A DNA stretch of 64,000 bases from assembly GCA_963921195.1 (NCBI GenBank), contig OY992538.1, positions 14,408,330 through 14,472,329 on the forward strand, written 5' to 3'. The DNA comes from Pegoplata infirma (lineage: Eukaryota > Arthropoda > Insecta > Diptera > Anthomyiidae). This document shows, piece after piece, positions 48,501 to 60,500 of the stretch. How positions within the stretch are numbered: position 1 is the stretch's first letter; the number at the start of each line of letters is the position of its first letter. Below the pieces are notes generated by a model. It searched no databases, had not been told where the DNA came from, and saw only the letters and a program-made list of their open reading frames with translations. The translations under genes and the position numbers were made by a program.

Positions 48501-51500
48501 TCCTCATCTGGCTTCAGGTTTTTATAAAAGTTGAGGTCAAAGTTCACAAAAAACGTATTTTTGTGCAATTTAGAGAGCATTGTTGCGATATTTTTGGATG
48601 ATATTTTGAGATCTGACCACTTGTTTTCGATTAACCTTTCGATGCTGATTCCGAATATGGTTCCCAAATTTGTCTATGATGTCAGGTTTTTGAGCAAATT
48701 TAAGTCAAAGTTCGTTTTTGGGCATTTTTGAGACGGGTTGTGATAGAGTGGAAATTTTGGTACCATTTTGTTAAGCTCAAAATGGTCTTTCACTGTATAT
48801 ACGAGGGTGTTTAATTCGAAAAGTCACGGAATTATTGGTCTGCCCTCGTTTAAAAAAAAGCATTTAAAAACAAAAATAAAAACATTATATTTCCGCTCCA
48901 TGCGTTGGGTTTTTTAAACTTTTTTTTGAGAGTTCAAAAAACTCCGTTGTTTTAATTTTTGGTGTAGAATTGACTGATGAAATCGGATTTGCAATATTTT
49001 CAGCCGTTTTTGCTCTGCAGAAGAATCGGCTCAAAATTTACGTTTTCAGATGCAAAAAATACTACCATTGCTTTGATCACCCCTAAATCCTTTTAATCTC
49101 CCATAAATCAATTCAAAATTAACTCCCCGGTGAAAAATGTTCATATATGCACATTAGAGTGTCCCTTATTTTGGAAATGTTGGAAATCTTGAGACGGTAC
49201 CCGCTCATTTTTTTCCTTTTGACTTAAAAATAACTCAGGAAAAATTTTACGCCCCTAGGACCACGCCTTCCCTACGCGACGGGGCCTTAAAGAGCGGGGC
49301 CTAAAAAATCATTTTTCCATACAAACCAAAAAATTTTTTTTTTGATTTTTAATTTTTTTGTTATTAATTATTATATTACTTGGTTTGCTTATTCACGACA
49401 AAAAAATTTGATTTTGGAGGGATAAGTCTTTCAGCGCTAAAAAATTTTTCGCAAAAAAAAAATTTGGGCGGCCGGGGTCCTACAGTAAAAAATTTTTAAA
49501 AAATATTTTTTTTTAGTTTTGACCAGCAACGGTTTTAGCTGCTATGTTGCTTTAAATGATATATATTCCAAAAAAAAATTATTCATATCTGTGACATCTT
49601 TATCTTTTTCGAAAAAAAAAATTTTGAGCCGTAGGAATCCTACGGTAAAAAATTTTTAAAAAATATTTTTTTTTAGTTTTGAAAAGCAATGGTTTTAGTT
49701 TTTATGTTGTTTTTAATGATATATATTCCAAAAAAAATATTATTCATATTTGTGACATTTTTATCGTGTATCGAAAAAAATCATCAATGCATTTTTTACC
49801 CTTTTTTAGAACACGATTAAGATGTCACAGATACAAAAAATATTTTTTTATGAATATATATCATTTAAAGCAACATAGCAGCTAAAACCGTTGCTGGTCA
49901 AAACTAAAAAAAAAATATTTTTTAAAAATTTTTTACTGTAGGACCCCGGCGGCTCAAAATTTTTTTTTGCGAAAAATTTTTTAGCGCTGAAAGACTTATC
50001 CCACCAAAATCAAATTTTTTGTTGTGAATAAGCAAACCAAGTAATATAATAAATAATAACAAAAAAATTAAAAATCAAAAAAAAAATTTTTTGGTTTGTA
50101 TGGAAAAATGATTTTTTAGGCCCCGCTCTTTAAGGGCCCGTCGCGTAGGGAAGGCGTGGTCCTAGGGGCGTAAAATTTTTCCTGAGTTATTTTTAAGTCA
50201 AAAGGAAAAAAATGAGCGGGTACCGTCTCAAGATTTCCAACATTTCCAAAATAAGGGACACTCTAATGCACATACATGTTTCATATGTGATCACATATGA
50301 AAAATATGTGATCATATATGCTCCATATGAATACATATATGAAGCAATATTTCTTGATTTTTTTTCATATATGCTGATGTATGAAAACACATATGCACAC
50401 ATCTGCACGTACATATGTCTGGGACTTATAAAATTTTCAAAAAAAAATTTCAAAAGCATTTGAACTGAAATTTTGATATGAAATTTTTTACTCCAAAACG
50501 CATAAAAAAATTTCCAAAAAAAAAACTTTGAAAATTTTCAAAAAAAAAATTTCAGATAAGTATGTACACATTTGCACATATATGACATGTACTTCCATAT
50601 GTGTCCCGATACAAGATGTTTGAATTTTTCTCAGGACTTAGAAAATTTTTCAAAATTTATTTTCTAAAAACAGTTTTTAATGACTTTTACTACAAACACT
50701 TGGTACTTCGAAAATTAAAAAAAAAAAACTTAGAAAATTTTTCAAAATTTTTTTTTCTCAAAACATTTTATAATTATTTTTTTTATTAAAAACCGAAAAA
50801 AAGTTGTCAAAAAATTTTGTGTCTGGGACTTAAAAACCAAAAATTTTGGAACTTTGAAAATTAAAAAAAAAAAATGAAATAAAAAACATAGAAAAAGTTT
50901 TTTTGTGAAATTTAAAAAAGATTTTAAGACTTCAAAAATAGTGAAGCATTTTTTTTCAAAAACAATTTTAATGAAATTCTTTACACCAAAATGCAAAACG
51001 GAATTAAAAAAATATATGTTACATATGTGATCATATGTGTCCATATATTTACATATGCCGCCAATTTTCGCATTTGCTTCATATATGTAATACATATGGA
51101 CGAGCATATATGAATAATATATGAATAACATCTGACATTTTTCACCGGGTCTATTATTTTTATGTATAGTTTTTTAACGAATACAAAAAACTCGTTAGGG
51201 GGTATGCGGCTGATAAAATTTACAATTAGGGGTACGCGAGCCAAAAAGGTTGTTAACCGCTGATGTACACTATAATCTCCATGGATGCCAACTTAGTGCT
51301 TTTGGCGCTATATCTAGTGCTTTTTGATGTGTCAAAATGCGAAAATTTTTCACCTAGTTCCAAATTAGAAAAACGCACTAACTTGGTGCTTTTTAAATTT
51401 TCAGTTGGTGCTTTTAGTGCTTTTTAAAATTAATTTTTATAGCCTCCAAAAAAAGTATGGCGGTATACTTAGTTGTGTATTTCAAGTGTAACGCATCGAA

Positions 51501-54500
51501 ATTTTAGTCGGAAACTTCACAAAGTATATATTTTATTGATTTTTGATCGATTCAAAGACATTTGTTAATTGTCCGTCTGTCTATCTGTGGAAAGCAATAT
51601 GCAGCTCAAACTAAGAGCTAGACGCCTGAAATATGGAACGAATTTATTATTATTATTATATTATCAATAACCATTGGTCGTATTAAGTTCTGGAAAAAGG
51701 TCAAAATCGGACTAAGGGGCAAATGTTTCCCCTTGAAGAACTAAACCAACCTATGAAAAATGCAATTCTTTGTAGTTTTTTTTTTTTGTATTTTGGTTTA
51801 ATATTTGAATTCTGTTCTGGGTGAAGTTCAAAGACTAAATTTGGCTTTTGAAGCGGAAAATGCAGACCATGTAAAATTGTACAACGATTAATATCGGTTG
51901 CTCAAAAGTTTAACCAACAAACTTATCAAAAATTAAGTTTAAATGAAAATATTAGAGGTATTCAGAGTCTTGTTGCCAGCCCTGGCAATGTAGCAAAAGA
52001 GTACTTCTTTCAAAAAATACATGTATTTTGAAAAGTAATTTTAAAAAGTGCTCTTTTACCACCAGTGCCAGGGCTGGCAAGCAAGACTCTGAATACCACT
52101 ATTGTTTTTTTTATCTATTTAAAAAACAGTCCAGTGCTTTTTTACCCATTTTTTCAAGCAAATTTACGCGTTTTTACCCGTTTATAAAATTTTTGTGCGC
52201 GTTTTGCTCGCAAATAGTTGGCATCTCTGATAATCTCTTAGAAAAACATAAGCGTATGATCAACATTAATACAAATAAGCAATTCTGTAAAGAATGTATA
52301 AGCGTATGAGTTATATTAATTACTATAAAAATATCGCTCATACGTATTGTGCAAATTTATCAAATAACATGTAAAAAGTTAAATTCGACTAACAAGGGAA
52401 GTCTCCCTAGTATCACCCGCCGATCTTTATGGAATTGTTTTTTTTTTTTGTAGAGCAGGAAAAATAAAGGGACACGTATTTTTTTAGCGGCCCAAATTCA
52501 TATTTTGGAGTAAAAATGAGGGGAAGAAATGGTAATTTTTCAGTTTTTTGCGTTTATCTCTTATATTATGCAAAAAAAAACCAAGTCATGTTGCATTCCA
52601 AATGAAAGGTCTTTGGAAAACATATCTTCGTATGCAAAAAACGTGTCCAAACATGCACAACTTTTCGTCATATTGAGTAGGATACGAAAATGTTTGGACA
52701 TTTTTGTTAATAAGTTGAAAAATATCAACTTTTTTGGTACGTTATTACAAAAAGTATAGAATAAATAAGAGTATTCGTCCCATTAGTAGTTTACTAACAA
52801 GTCGGATTATTTCAAAAAGTCTTTAATTAGCGTACTATTAGCTCTCATCCTCTCATGGAATTGCTCGAATCCTCTCACTGAATATCTGACATTCCTTTTA
52901 GTTTGACATTTTCATATTTATTTCTTCTTTGTCTTTTTTTTTATTCGATGTGTTTTCTTTAATTCCTCTTTATTTTTTCTCTTCTTCGATGTGTTTTTTT
53001 GCCTTTCGATGTGTTTTTTTGTCTTTTTGATGTGTTTTTTCACTTTTCGATGTGTTTTATCACTTTTTTCCTAATTTTTTTCTGTCAAAACATGCTCGAG
53101 ATAAGCCGATTTAAGGACCAAAATTCCAGAGAGGAGTGCCTCTGAAATTTAGCGGAAGAATACTCTCCCAAGTAGAAATTCATGACGGTTATAAAAAAAA
53201 GCGTTTTTAAAGCACTCGAAAGTAGAAACTCATGACGGTAATAAAATAATAGCATTTTTAAAGCACTTTCAAGTATAAATTCATGACGGTAAAAAAAAAA
53301 GTCATGACTTATCAAAAATAAAGCATTTTTAAAGCATTATTTCATAACGCTTTATGAACGTTTTGAAAAAGCTTTTTGAGATTACTTTTTCGCCAAATTT
53401 ATGTTGGTTTAGGAATACAATTTTTTTTACAACATTTTTTACACTACTTTTTAAATATGGTTTACGACGACCAAAAAGCCGACATTAAAAGCGAATTAAC
53501 TCTAGACGACCTCATAACAGATTTAGTTAAGTTTGAGGAGTTTGACAACAAGGCCTATTCACAAAAAAAGTCATAACTCAATCATAACTCAATTTTTTCC
53601 ATGTGGTTGTTGTAAACAATCATAAAAAATTTTAAATTTTGTTTGAAAATTTCAAAAAAATAAAGACCTGCTACCCACATCGTCTCAAAATTGACAAATA
53701 ATTTTAAATTTTGAGACTTTTTATGATTTTGTTTACAACAAACACAGGGAATATGAAGTTTGAAAATAATAAAATTAGCCATAACCAGTCATAACTGAGA
53801 ATAGGCCTGTAAAACTGATTAGCAATTTTGCAATTCACTGGTATGTATTTTTCTATATTTATAAATAAATGTATACATTTGAATCAAAATTACTAATTTT
53901 TATTTTGTTATTCAGCGTGACCTGATGCGGGTAAAATGTAAGGCCGACTCATTATATGAGGCATACATGGGACTATTTAAATAAATGGACTAATTAATTG
54001 ACGATTTCATTGGCATTATATTGAAACTAATGCCAATGAAATTTTTAGCATTAGCATTGTTTCAATCAATGCCCGTTAAGGAATTAGTAGAATTAGTAAT
54101 GCCAATTATGAAAAATTTCATTGGCATTAATAAATGTCTTAATGAAAACAAAGCATTAGCAATATTAAAAGTCGTATTTCCGTCAACCAGTTGTGAAAAA
54201 TTTTTTTTGGTTAAAACTTAAAATGGCTATAGGTCTGTTTGTTTACCCAAATTTCTTACTTTTTTTTACTACAACTGGAAAGTTTTGTTTACTTTTTGTA
54301 TTACAAATTTCCAGCTGCATTAAAAGTAGTAAAAATGAGATGATTGTAGTTAGGTAAACGAACAGGCATAATATCTCGAAAACTAATTTAGATAGAGCAA
54401 AATGGAGGGCATTTTTGGTTCTTAGAATCTCCATAGTTTCGCCGGTCCTCTTCACATGTGTGGACCCTAATAGGTCAAAATTTAGAATCTAAAAAATTGG

Positions 54501-57500
54501 CAGTCCCGAAAGTTTTAAAATTCACATACCTTTAGCATTATCTTGCTTATTTTTCCAGGTACTGCAATTTAGGGGCCCAATAGGGTCTTGAGAATTTTAA
54601 AAACTGAATAACTAAAAAACTATTGCTCTGAGGGTTTTTTAGTATTGGCAGACGAGTTCTAGAAACTAAGAGCTACAAAAATGCTTTTGGACTTTTTGTT
54701 GTGTCACCAATATTTACCGAGACATAAGCATTATTAAATTTTCCGGAATCCCAAATTTTTTGGATTCAAAGTTAGGACCCATTGGGGTAAACATATGTGA
54801 AGAGGACCCGCGAAAGTATGGAGATTCTAAGAACCAAAAATTCCCTCCATTTTGCTCTATCTGGCTTAGTTATCGATACATCGCCATTTTAAGTTTTTTA
54901 AAAAAATATATATTTATTGTAAAAAAATGTTTTTTTTTATCAATTGTAAATAGTTTTTTTTAGGCATTTGTGCCGTTTCATTGGCATTAGTACAAATAAT
55001 GCCAATGCCAAAAAATTTCATTGGCAATATATTTTAATGCTTTTTTTGGCATTGGCATTAGTTCCAACTAATGCCAATGAAAATTCAATGCCAATTAAAA
55101 ATTCCCATGTATGATATAAGGCCATTGGAAGTATCCTTTCCGTTATAATGTCCCCAGGTTTACAGCAAATGTTTAGCGGCGTTGGAAAACCGACTAAAGG
55201 AGTTTCGAAAAAAAAATTTAGCACCATTAAAGTTTTTAATGAATTGAAAGGTACACTCAAAAAAATAACTTAGTCAAAATATTGGTAAAAGGTGTTGTAA
55301 TTTACTTCAACCAAACTTTAGCAAAAAAAATTGTAAAAATTTAACTTTTACAGATTTTTTTGGCAATTTACTATTGGTAAAATACAAACATTTTTTGGTA
55401 CTTTTACTATATTTTCTTGCTAGTTTTTTTTTTATTTTACTATAATTTTAGCAAACATATTAGTATTTTCTTTAAAGAAATGGTAATACTTTTTTTTTTT
55501 GATTTTAAGAAAAAAAAAAATTTAAAGTGTTCTAGTGTGAAAAAAATCATTGCAGATTCTGCTGCTGTTGAAAGTCCAGCTGCCGAGAAGAAGATAAAAG
55601 ATGATGCTGCCAACACCATAGTAAAGTAGCCATCCATCAACTGAAATAGTGGTTGATTATGCTATTCGTTTGAACGTGGCGCTCAAAAATAGGCTACACA
55701 ATTTTTAGTATTTTTTACCATATTTTTTTGCTAATTTTACCATATTTTTTTGCTAATTTTATATGAAATTTTTTTAAAATTTGCCACCTAAATTGTTAAT
55801 AAAAAGTTGATAATTTAGAAAAATTATTTTTTTTAAATTTTAACACATACTTAAATATCTATTCTTCGATATCCAAAAGTTTTTTTTTTATATTTTTTTA
55901 AAATACATGTGAAAAAAATTAAAAATTCGAAAAAAAATTTGTTAATTTTTTACAAATTTTACGTGAAAATGTAAGAAATTTCTTGTGTAGACTACTACGC
56001 AATTCTCATTTGTTCTACTTAAGCTAAAAAAAAATGACGCAAAAAAATAAAAAAAGTGAAGTGTTGTTCTTTAAATTTTTTGTTTAAAGTGTTTAAGTGA
56101 AAAAAAAAATCATTTTGGATTTTGATGTTGTTGGAAGTCCAGTTACTGCAACTACAGCTGCTGAGAAGAAGGCAAAATAAGATGCCATAAAGCCGAAGAA
56201 ACCATCCAACAACTGAAGAAATTGTTGATGCTGCTATTACTACATTTAAAGAACGTGGTGCTCAAAACCAGGATAAACAATTTTTAGTATATTCACCAAA
56301 TTTTAAATCAACTACTAATCAGAAAAAAAAATACTAAATAAAACAGTTTTTTTTATCAAATTACAAATTTGTTTATCTATTTCAATTTTACCATTTTTTT
56401 TTGGTAATTTTTAGAGTCCGACCGAATATTCGGTTTCGGTCTCGGTTTCGGCCGAATAATGGGGTTTCGGCCACTATTCGGTATTCGGCAAAATTTTGGC
56501 CGAATATTAGCCGAAACCGAAACTTTTTGGTATTTTAAAAAATATATAAAAAAGTCGCTGAATTTTTTGATTTCGTATTTCATTACACTTGATTCAGTTC
56601 AATTGAAGAAAATGTTACAAGTTTATGCAATAAATGTAAAACTGTTTCAGTTCAAAAATTATTTTCTCTTAATCTTCAAACGAAATATAAAATTTTTTTG
56701 TAAGTTTTTTAAAAAACATATTTTTTTTTTTCAAAAATACAACATTCCTATGGTTTAAAAGCATTATATGCTGTATATTTATCTTTAACAACTTTTTAAT
56801 AATTTTATTCATGCCAGGCGGTATTTTTTTTTAAGTTTCGGTTTCGGTTCGGTTTCGGCCGAATATTACTTTTTCGGCCGAATATTCGGTTCGGTTTCGG
56901 TTCGGCCTCAAAAACTGGTTTCGGTCGGACTCTAGTAATTTTACCATATTTTTTGATAATTTTACAAGGTTGATTTTTTACAAAAATAAAATGGTATTCT
57001 TGTAATTTTACCATTTTTTTCCTAATTTTTTGATTAGCAAAATGGTTTTGCTAATATTACCAAAATTTTTGCAACGTCCAAAACTACAGTTTTTTTTGCT
57101 AATTTTAACCATTTTTTTTGCTAGTTTTACAATATTTTTTTTTTTGAGTGTAATATTATGCTGGCCAACAACTATATATCTTTGACCAAAACATGTATGT
57201 GTTTTTCACAAAACAATTTTAGGTATCAACCTAATTTCGTCACTTCGCGTTATATTTGAAACTTTTCAATTTTTTTTTTTTGATATTTGTGAAGTTTGCC
57301 TTACCGCGAAATCATCAAATTAAGCAAATTTCTAGATCTTTTCAAAAGATTTAAAAAAACACATCGCAGTTTTCGTCAGATCAGAAATGCTTTATACCTA
57401 TTATATTAATAAACTCATTTTGTTTTCCTGTTGCAGAACACCTTCTTCTACAATTTGAAAATGAGTCCGACAAGTCTATCGTGACCAAAACAAGCCGCTG

Positions 57501-60500
57501 GGTAGCGGCAGCAGAAGAGAGAATAACTAAACGAAATTATATTTAGTTTTTGGTATAAAAAACAGTTATTTTTTATAAAAAAAATAATATATTTATTTTT
57601 TCTTAAAACAATAAAAATTAAAACAAAAATAAACTTTTTAAATTAATGGAAAATTACTTTAGGTTTTGTATCTGAAATGCTTGTAAATTGCTTTTTTTTT
57701 TGCATATAAAGCACTTTAAAATTGCTTTACATACCGTTTTAAAAGTGATACATTTTTGGTTTTTGCAATGCTTTAAAAGCGCTATAACGAAGCGTTCTAA
57801 AATCATTATTATAAATGTCTTTAAAAACGCTTCAAATAAACCGTCTAACGGTGTTATCATTATGACAGTCTGAAAGCGCTCTGATGATGGTTTTCAGTAT
57901 GGTCTGAGAGCATTCGTACTTCCATACAAAGCGCTTTTAAAGCGTTTTAACGGTTGTATTTTTCTACCTGGGCTTATTTATTCTATACTTTTTGGTTATT
58001 AGCATCACGGGATATTTTAAATACCTTTTATCTGAAACCAAACATGCCTATATTAATTTTGAGTAAATAAGCGTCAATCGTAAAAAAACGAAAAAGCTCA
58101 ACTTCCCCCATACAAATCGACCCCCCTAAAAATGAGTTTATGCTGCTTAAAAAATAAGTGTCAAATTAATTTTCGTTCTAAACAACATATCCAAATTTCA
58201 TGAAGATCGGAGGTTGACACGAGGAAGACTTCCCTTGTGAGCCGAATCCATAAATACTTTCCACAATGCCCAGTGTTTTTTTTTTTTTTTGAATACAAGC
58301 TAATTCAGGGGCCCCTGTAGGTTAGTTGGTAGCGTGCTAGCCTTTAAACGTGGGGGTCGTAGGTTCGATTCCCGACAGAACCCTTGGTCTTTTGGCAATA
58401 AAAGAATAACTTTTATCTTTATTAACAAAAAATAGTTTAATGTTGTCAAATTTGGGTATACATGTGTATTTTGAATAAATGTTTTATCTCATATTGTGTA
58501 AATTATTCATATCATTTTGCTGTTAACACTTTGTAATCTCATCTCATCAATTGATAAAAAAAAGGAAATGTACACAATTTATAACAACAATAACACAATA
58601 TTTCCTCCCCCCTTCTTCTGCCCTTCTCTCCAGATCTGGTGAAGTTAAAGGTGCCGTTATCGGTATCGATTTGGGTACCACCAACTCTTGCGTTGCTGTT
58701 ATGGAAGGAAAACAAGCTAAAGTTATTGAAAATGCTGAAGGTGCTCGTACTACCCCCTCACACGTTGCTTTCACTAAGGATGGTGAACGTTTGGTTGGTA
58801 TGCCCGCTAAGCGTCAAGCTGTTACCAATGCTGCCAACACTTTCTATGCAACAAAACGTTTGATTGGTCGCCGTTTTGATGATCCCGAAATTAAAAAGGA
58901 CATGAAGAATTTGTCATACAAAGTTGTTAAAGCCTCCAATGGTGATGCCTGGGTTTCATCGACTGATGGTAAAGTATATTCACCCTCACAAATTGGTGCT
59001 TTCATTTTGATGAAAATGAAGGAAACTGCTGAAGCCTATTTGAATACTCCCGTTAAGAATGCCGTGGTTACTGTACCAGCCTATTTCAATGATTCGCAAC
59101 GTCAAGCCACCAAGGATGCTGGTCAAATTGCTGGTCTTAATGTTTTGCGTGTTATTAACGAGCCCACAGCTGCAGCTTTGGCTTATGGCATGGATAAAAC
59201 TGATGATAAAATGTAAGTTAATTGGAAATTTAAGAATTAGAAAGGATGATGATGGAGTTTTTTTTATATTTAGCATTGCTGTATACGATTTGGGTGGTGG
59301 TACTTTCGATATTTCCATTTTGGAAATTCAAAAGGGTGTCTTTGAAGTAAAATCAACTAATGGTGATACCATGTTGGGTGGTGAAGATTTCGATAACCAT
59401 ATTGTCAACTATTTGGTTGCTGAATTCAGAAAGTCCAGCGGTATTGATATCACTAAGGATTCAATTGCCATGCAACGTCTTAAGGAAGCTGCTGAAAAAG
59501 CTAAGTGCGAATTGTCCTCCTCTCAACAAACTGACATCAATTTGCCTTATTTGACCATGGATGCTGCTGGTCCCCAACATATGAACTTGAAAATGACTCG
59601 CTCCAAATTGGAAAGTTTGGTAGGCGATCTTATTAAGCGTACCATTCAACCCTGTCAAAAGGCTTTGTCTGATGCTGAAGTTAGCAAGTCTGACATTGGT
59701 GAAGTTTTGTTGGTAGGTGGCATGACTCGTATGCCTAAGGTACAAGCTACCGTGCAAGAATTATTCGGACGTCAACCTTCCCGCGCTGTTAATCCCGATG
59801 AAGCTGTTGCTGTAGGTGCTGCCGTACAAGGTGGTGTCTTGGCTGGTGATGTAACCGATGTTTTGCTTTTGGACGTTACACCTTTGTCTTTGGGTATTGA
59901 AACTTTGGGAGGTGTTTTCACACGTCTTATCACCCGCAACACAACCATTCCTACCAAAAAATCACAGGTCTTCTCTACCGCTGCTGATGGTCAAACTCAA
60001 GTAGAAATCAAAGTACATCAAGGCGAACGTGAAATGGCAAATGACAACAAAAAGTTGGGCTCATTCACTTTAGTCGGTATTCCTCCAGCACCCCGCGGTG
60101 TTCCACAAATTGAAGTTGTCTTTGATATTGATGCTAACGGTATTGTACATGTTTCGGCAAAGGATAAGGGTACTGGTAAGGAACAACAAATTGTGATTCA
60201 ATCTAGTGGTGGTCTCAGCAAAGATGAAATCGAAAACATGGTTAAGAAAGCTGAAGAGTTTGCTGCGGCCGACAAAGTCAAGCGTGAACTTGTTGAATTG
60301 GTAAATCAAGGCGAAAGCATAGTTCATGATACAGAAACCAAAATGGAAGAATTTAAGGCTCAATTACCCGCTGAAGAGGTAAGAATTTTAAACGCATACA
60401 AAAAGTAGCAAAAATAATTAATCAATTTATAATTGTTTTTAATTTTAGTGTGAAAAATTGAAAAAAGAAATTGCTGATTTGCGTACAATGTTGGCCAACA

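Larger units (their letters stand above)
51280..52229. mobile_element. hAT-like element, 950 bp, 8-bp TSD, with nested insertions
   Basis: The ends are CATGGATGCCAACTTAGTGC and AATAGTTGGCATCTCTG, with a perfect 8-bp target duplication ATAATCTC at 51272-51279 and 52230-52237. It is interrupted by a mini-me element (about 51440-51800) and a 141-bp hairpin (51957-52097). Confidence 0.82.
55254..57150. mobile_element. TA-flanked CACTCAAAAA-end element, 1,897 bp
   Basis: The ends are CACTCAAAAAAATAAC and TTTTTTTTTTGAGTG, with TA at 55252-55253 and 57151-57152. It carries GGTAAAATTACC-type subterminal repeats, two histone H1-like fragments (55546-55690 and 56118-56276) and the nested hAT-like element 56412-56934. 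It inserted in the TA of a splice donor (G|GTAATA became G|GTACAC). Confidence 0.7.
53092..57546 (+). pseudogene. DUF4806-like gene nested in the Hsc70-5 intron, broken by transposons
   Basis: Coding-like pieces on the plus strand: 53457-53549 ([20 protein letters not shown], then VKFEEFDN), 53809-53844 ([12 protein letters not shown]), 53916-53961 ([15 protein letters not shown]), 55122-55250 ([35 protein letters not shown]) and 57437-57546 ([35 protein letters not shown] stop). Excising three insertions (53550-53808, 53962-55113 plus one target repeat, and 55254-57150 in the following donor) restores one frame with introns 53845-53915 (phase 0) and 55251-57436 (phase 1, acceptor TTTTCCTGTTGCAG). 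The order and the final W-A-R pattern resemble insect DUF4806 domains; that assignment is from memory. 53092-53166 ([14 protein letters not shown], stop, NLAEEYS) may be an upstream exon. As it stands it cannot make this protein. Confidence 0.45.

Noticed and set aside
52529..52759. 76-codon frame near an AT-rich repeat
   Set aside because: No domain, no splice context and composition like the surrounding noncoding DNA.
58362..58372. Perfect B box suggesting a tRNA gene
   Set aside because: The anticodon and acceptor arms do not pair; the copy at 9140 and the shared tail fit a SINE better.
59059..59273. Frame start at 59059 for the second half of Hsc70-5
   Set aside because: It crosses the 61-bp intron 59213-59273 and begins in the wrong frame; the spliced model is continuous.
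58547..60363. Minus-strand frames of 61-110 codons
   Set aside because: Antisense shadows of Hsc70-5 exons.
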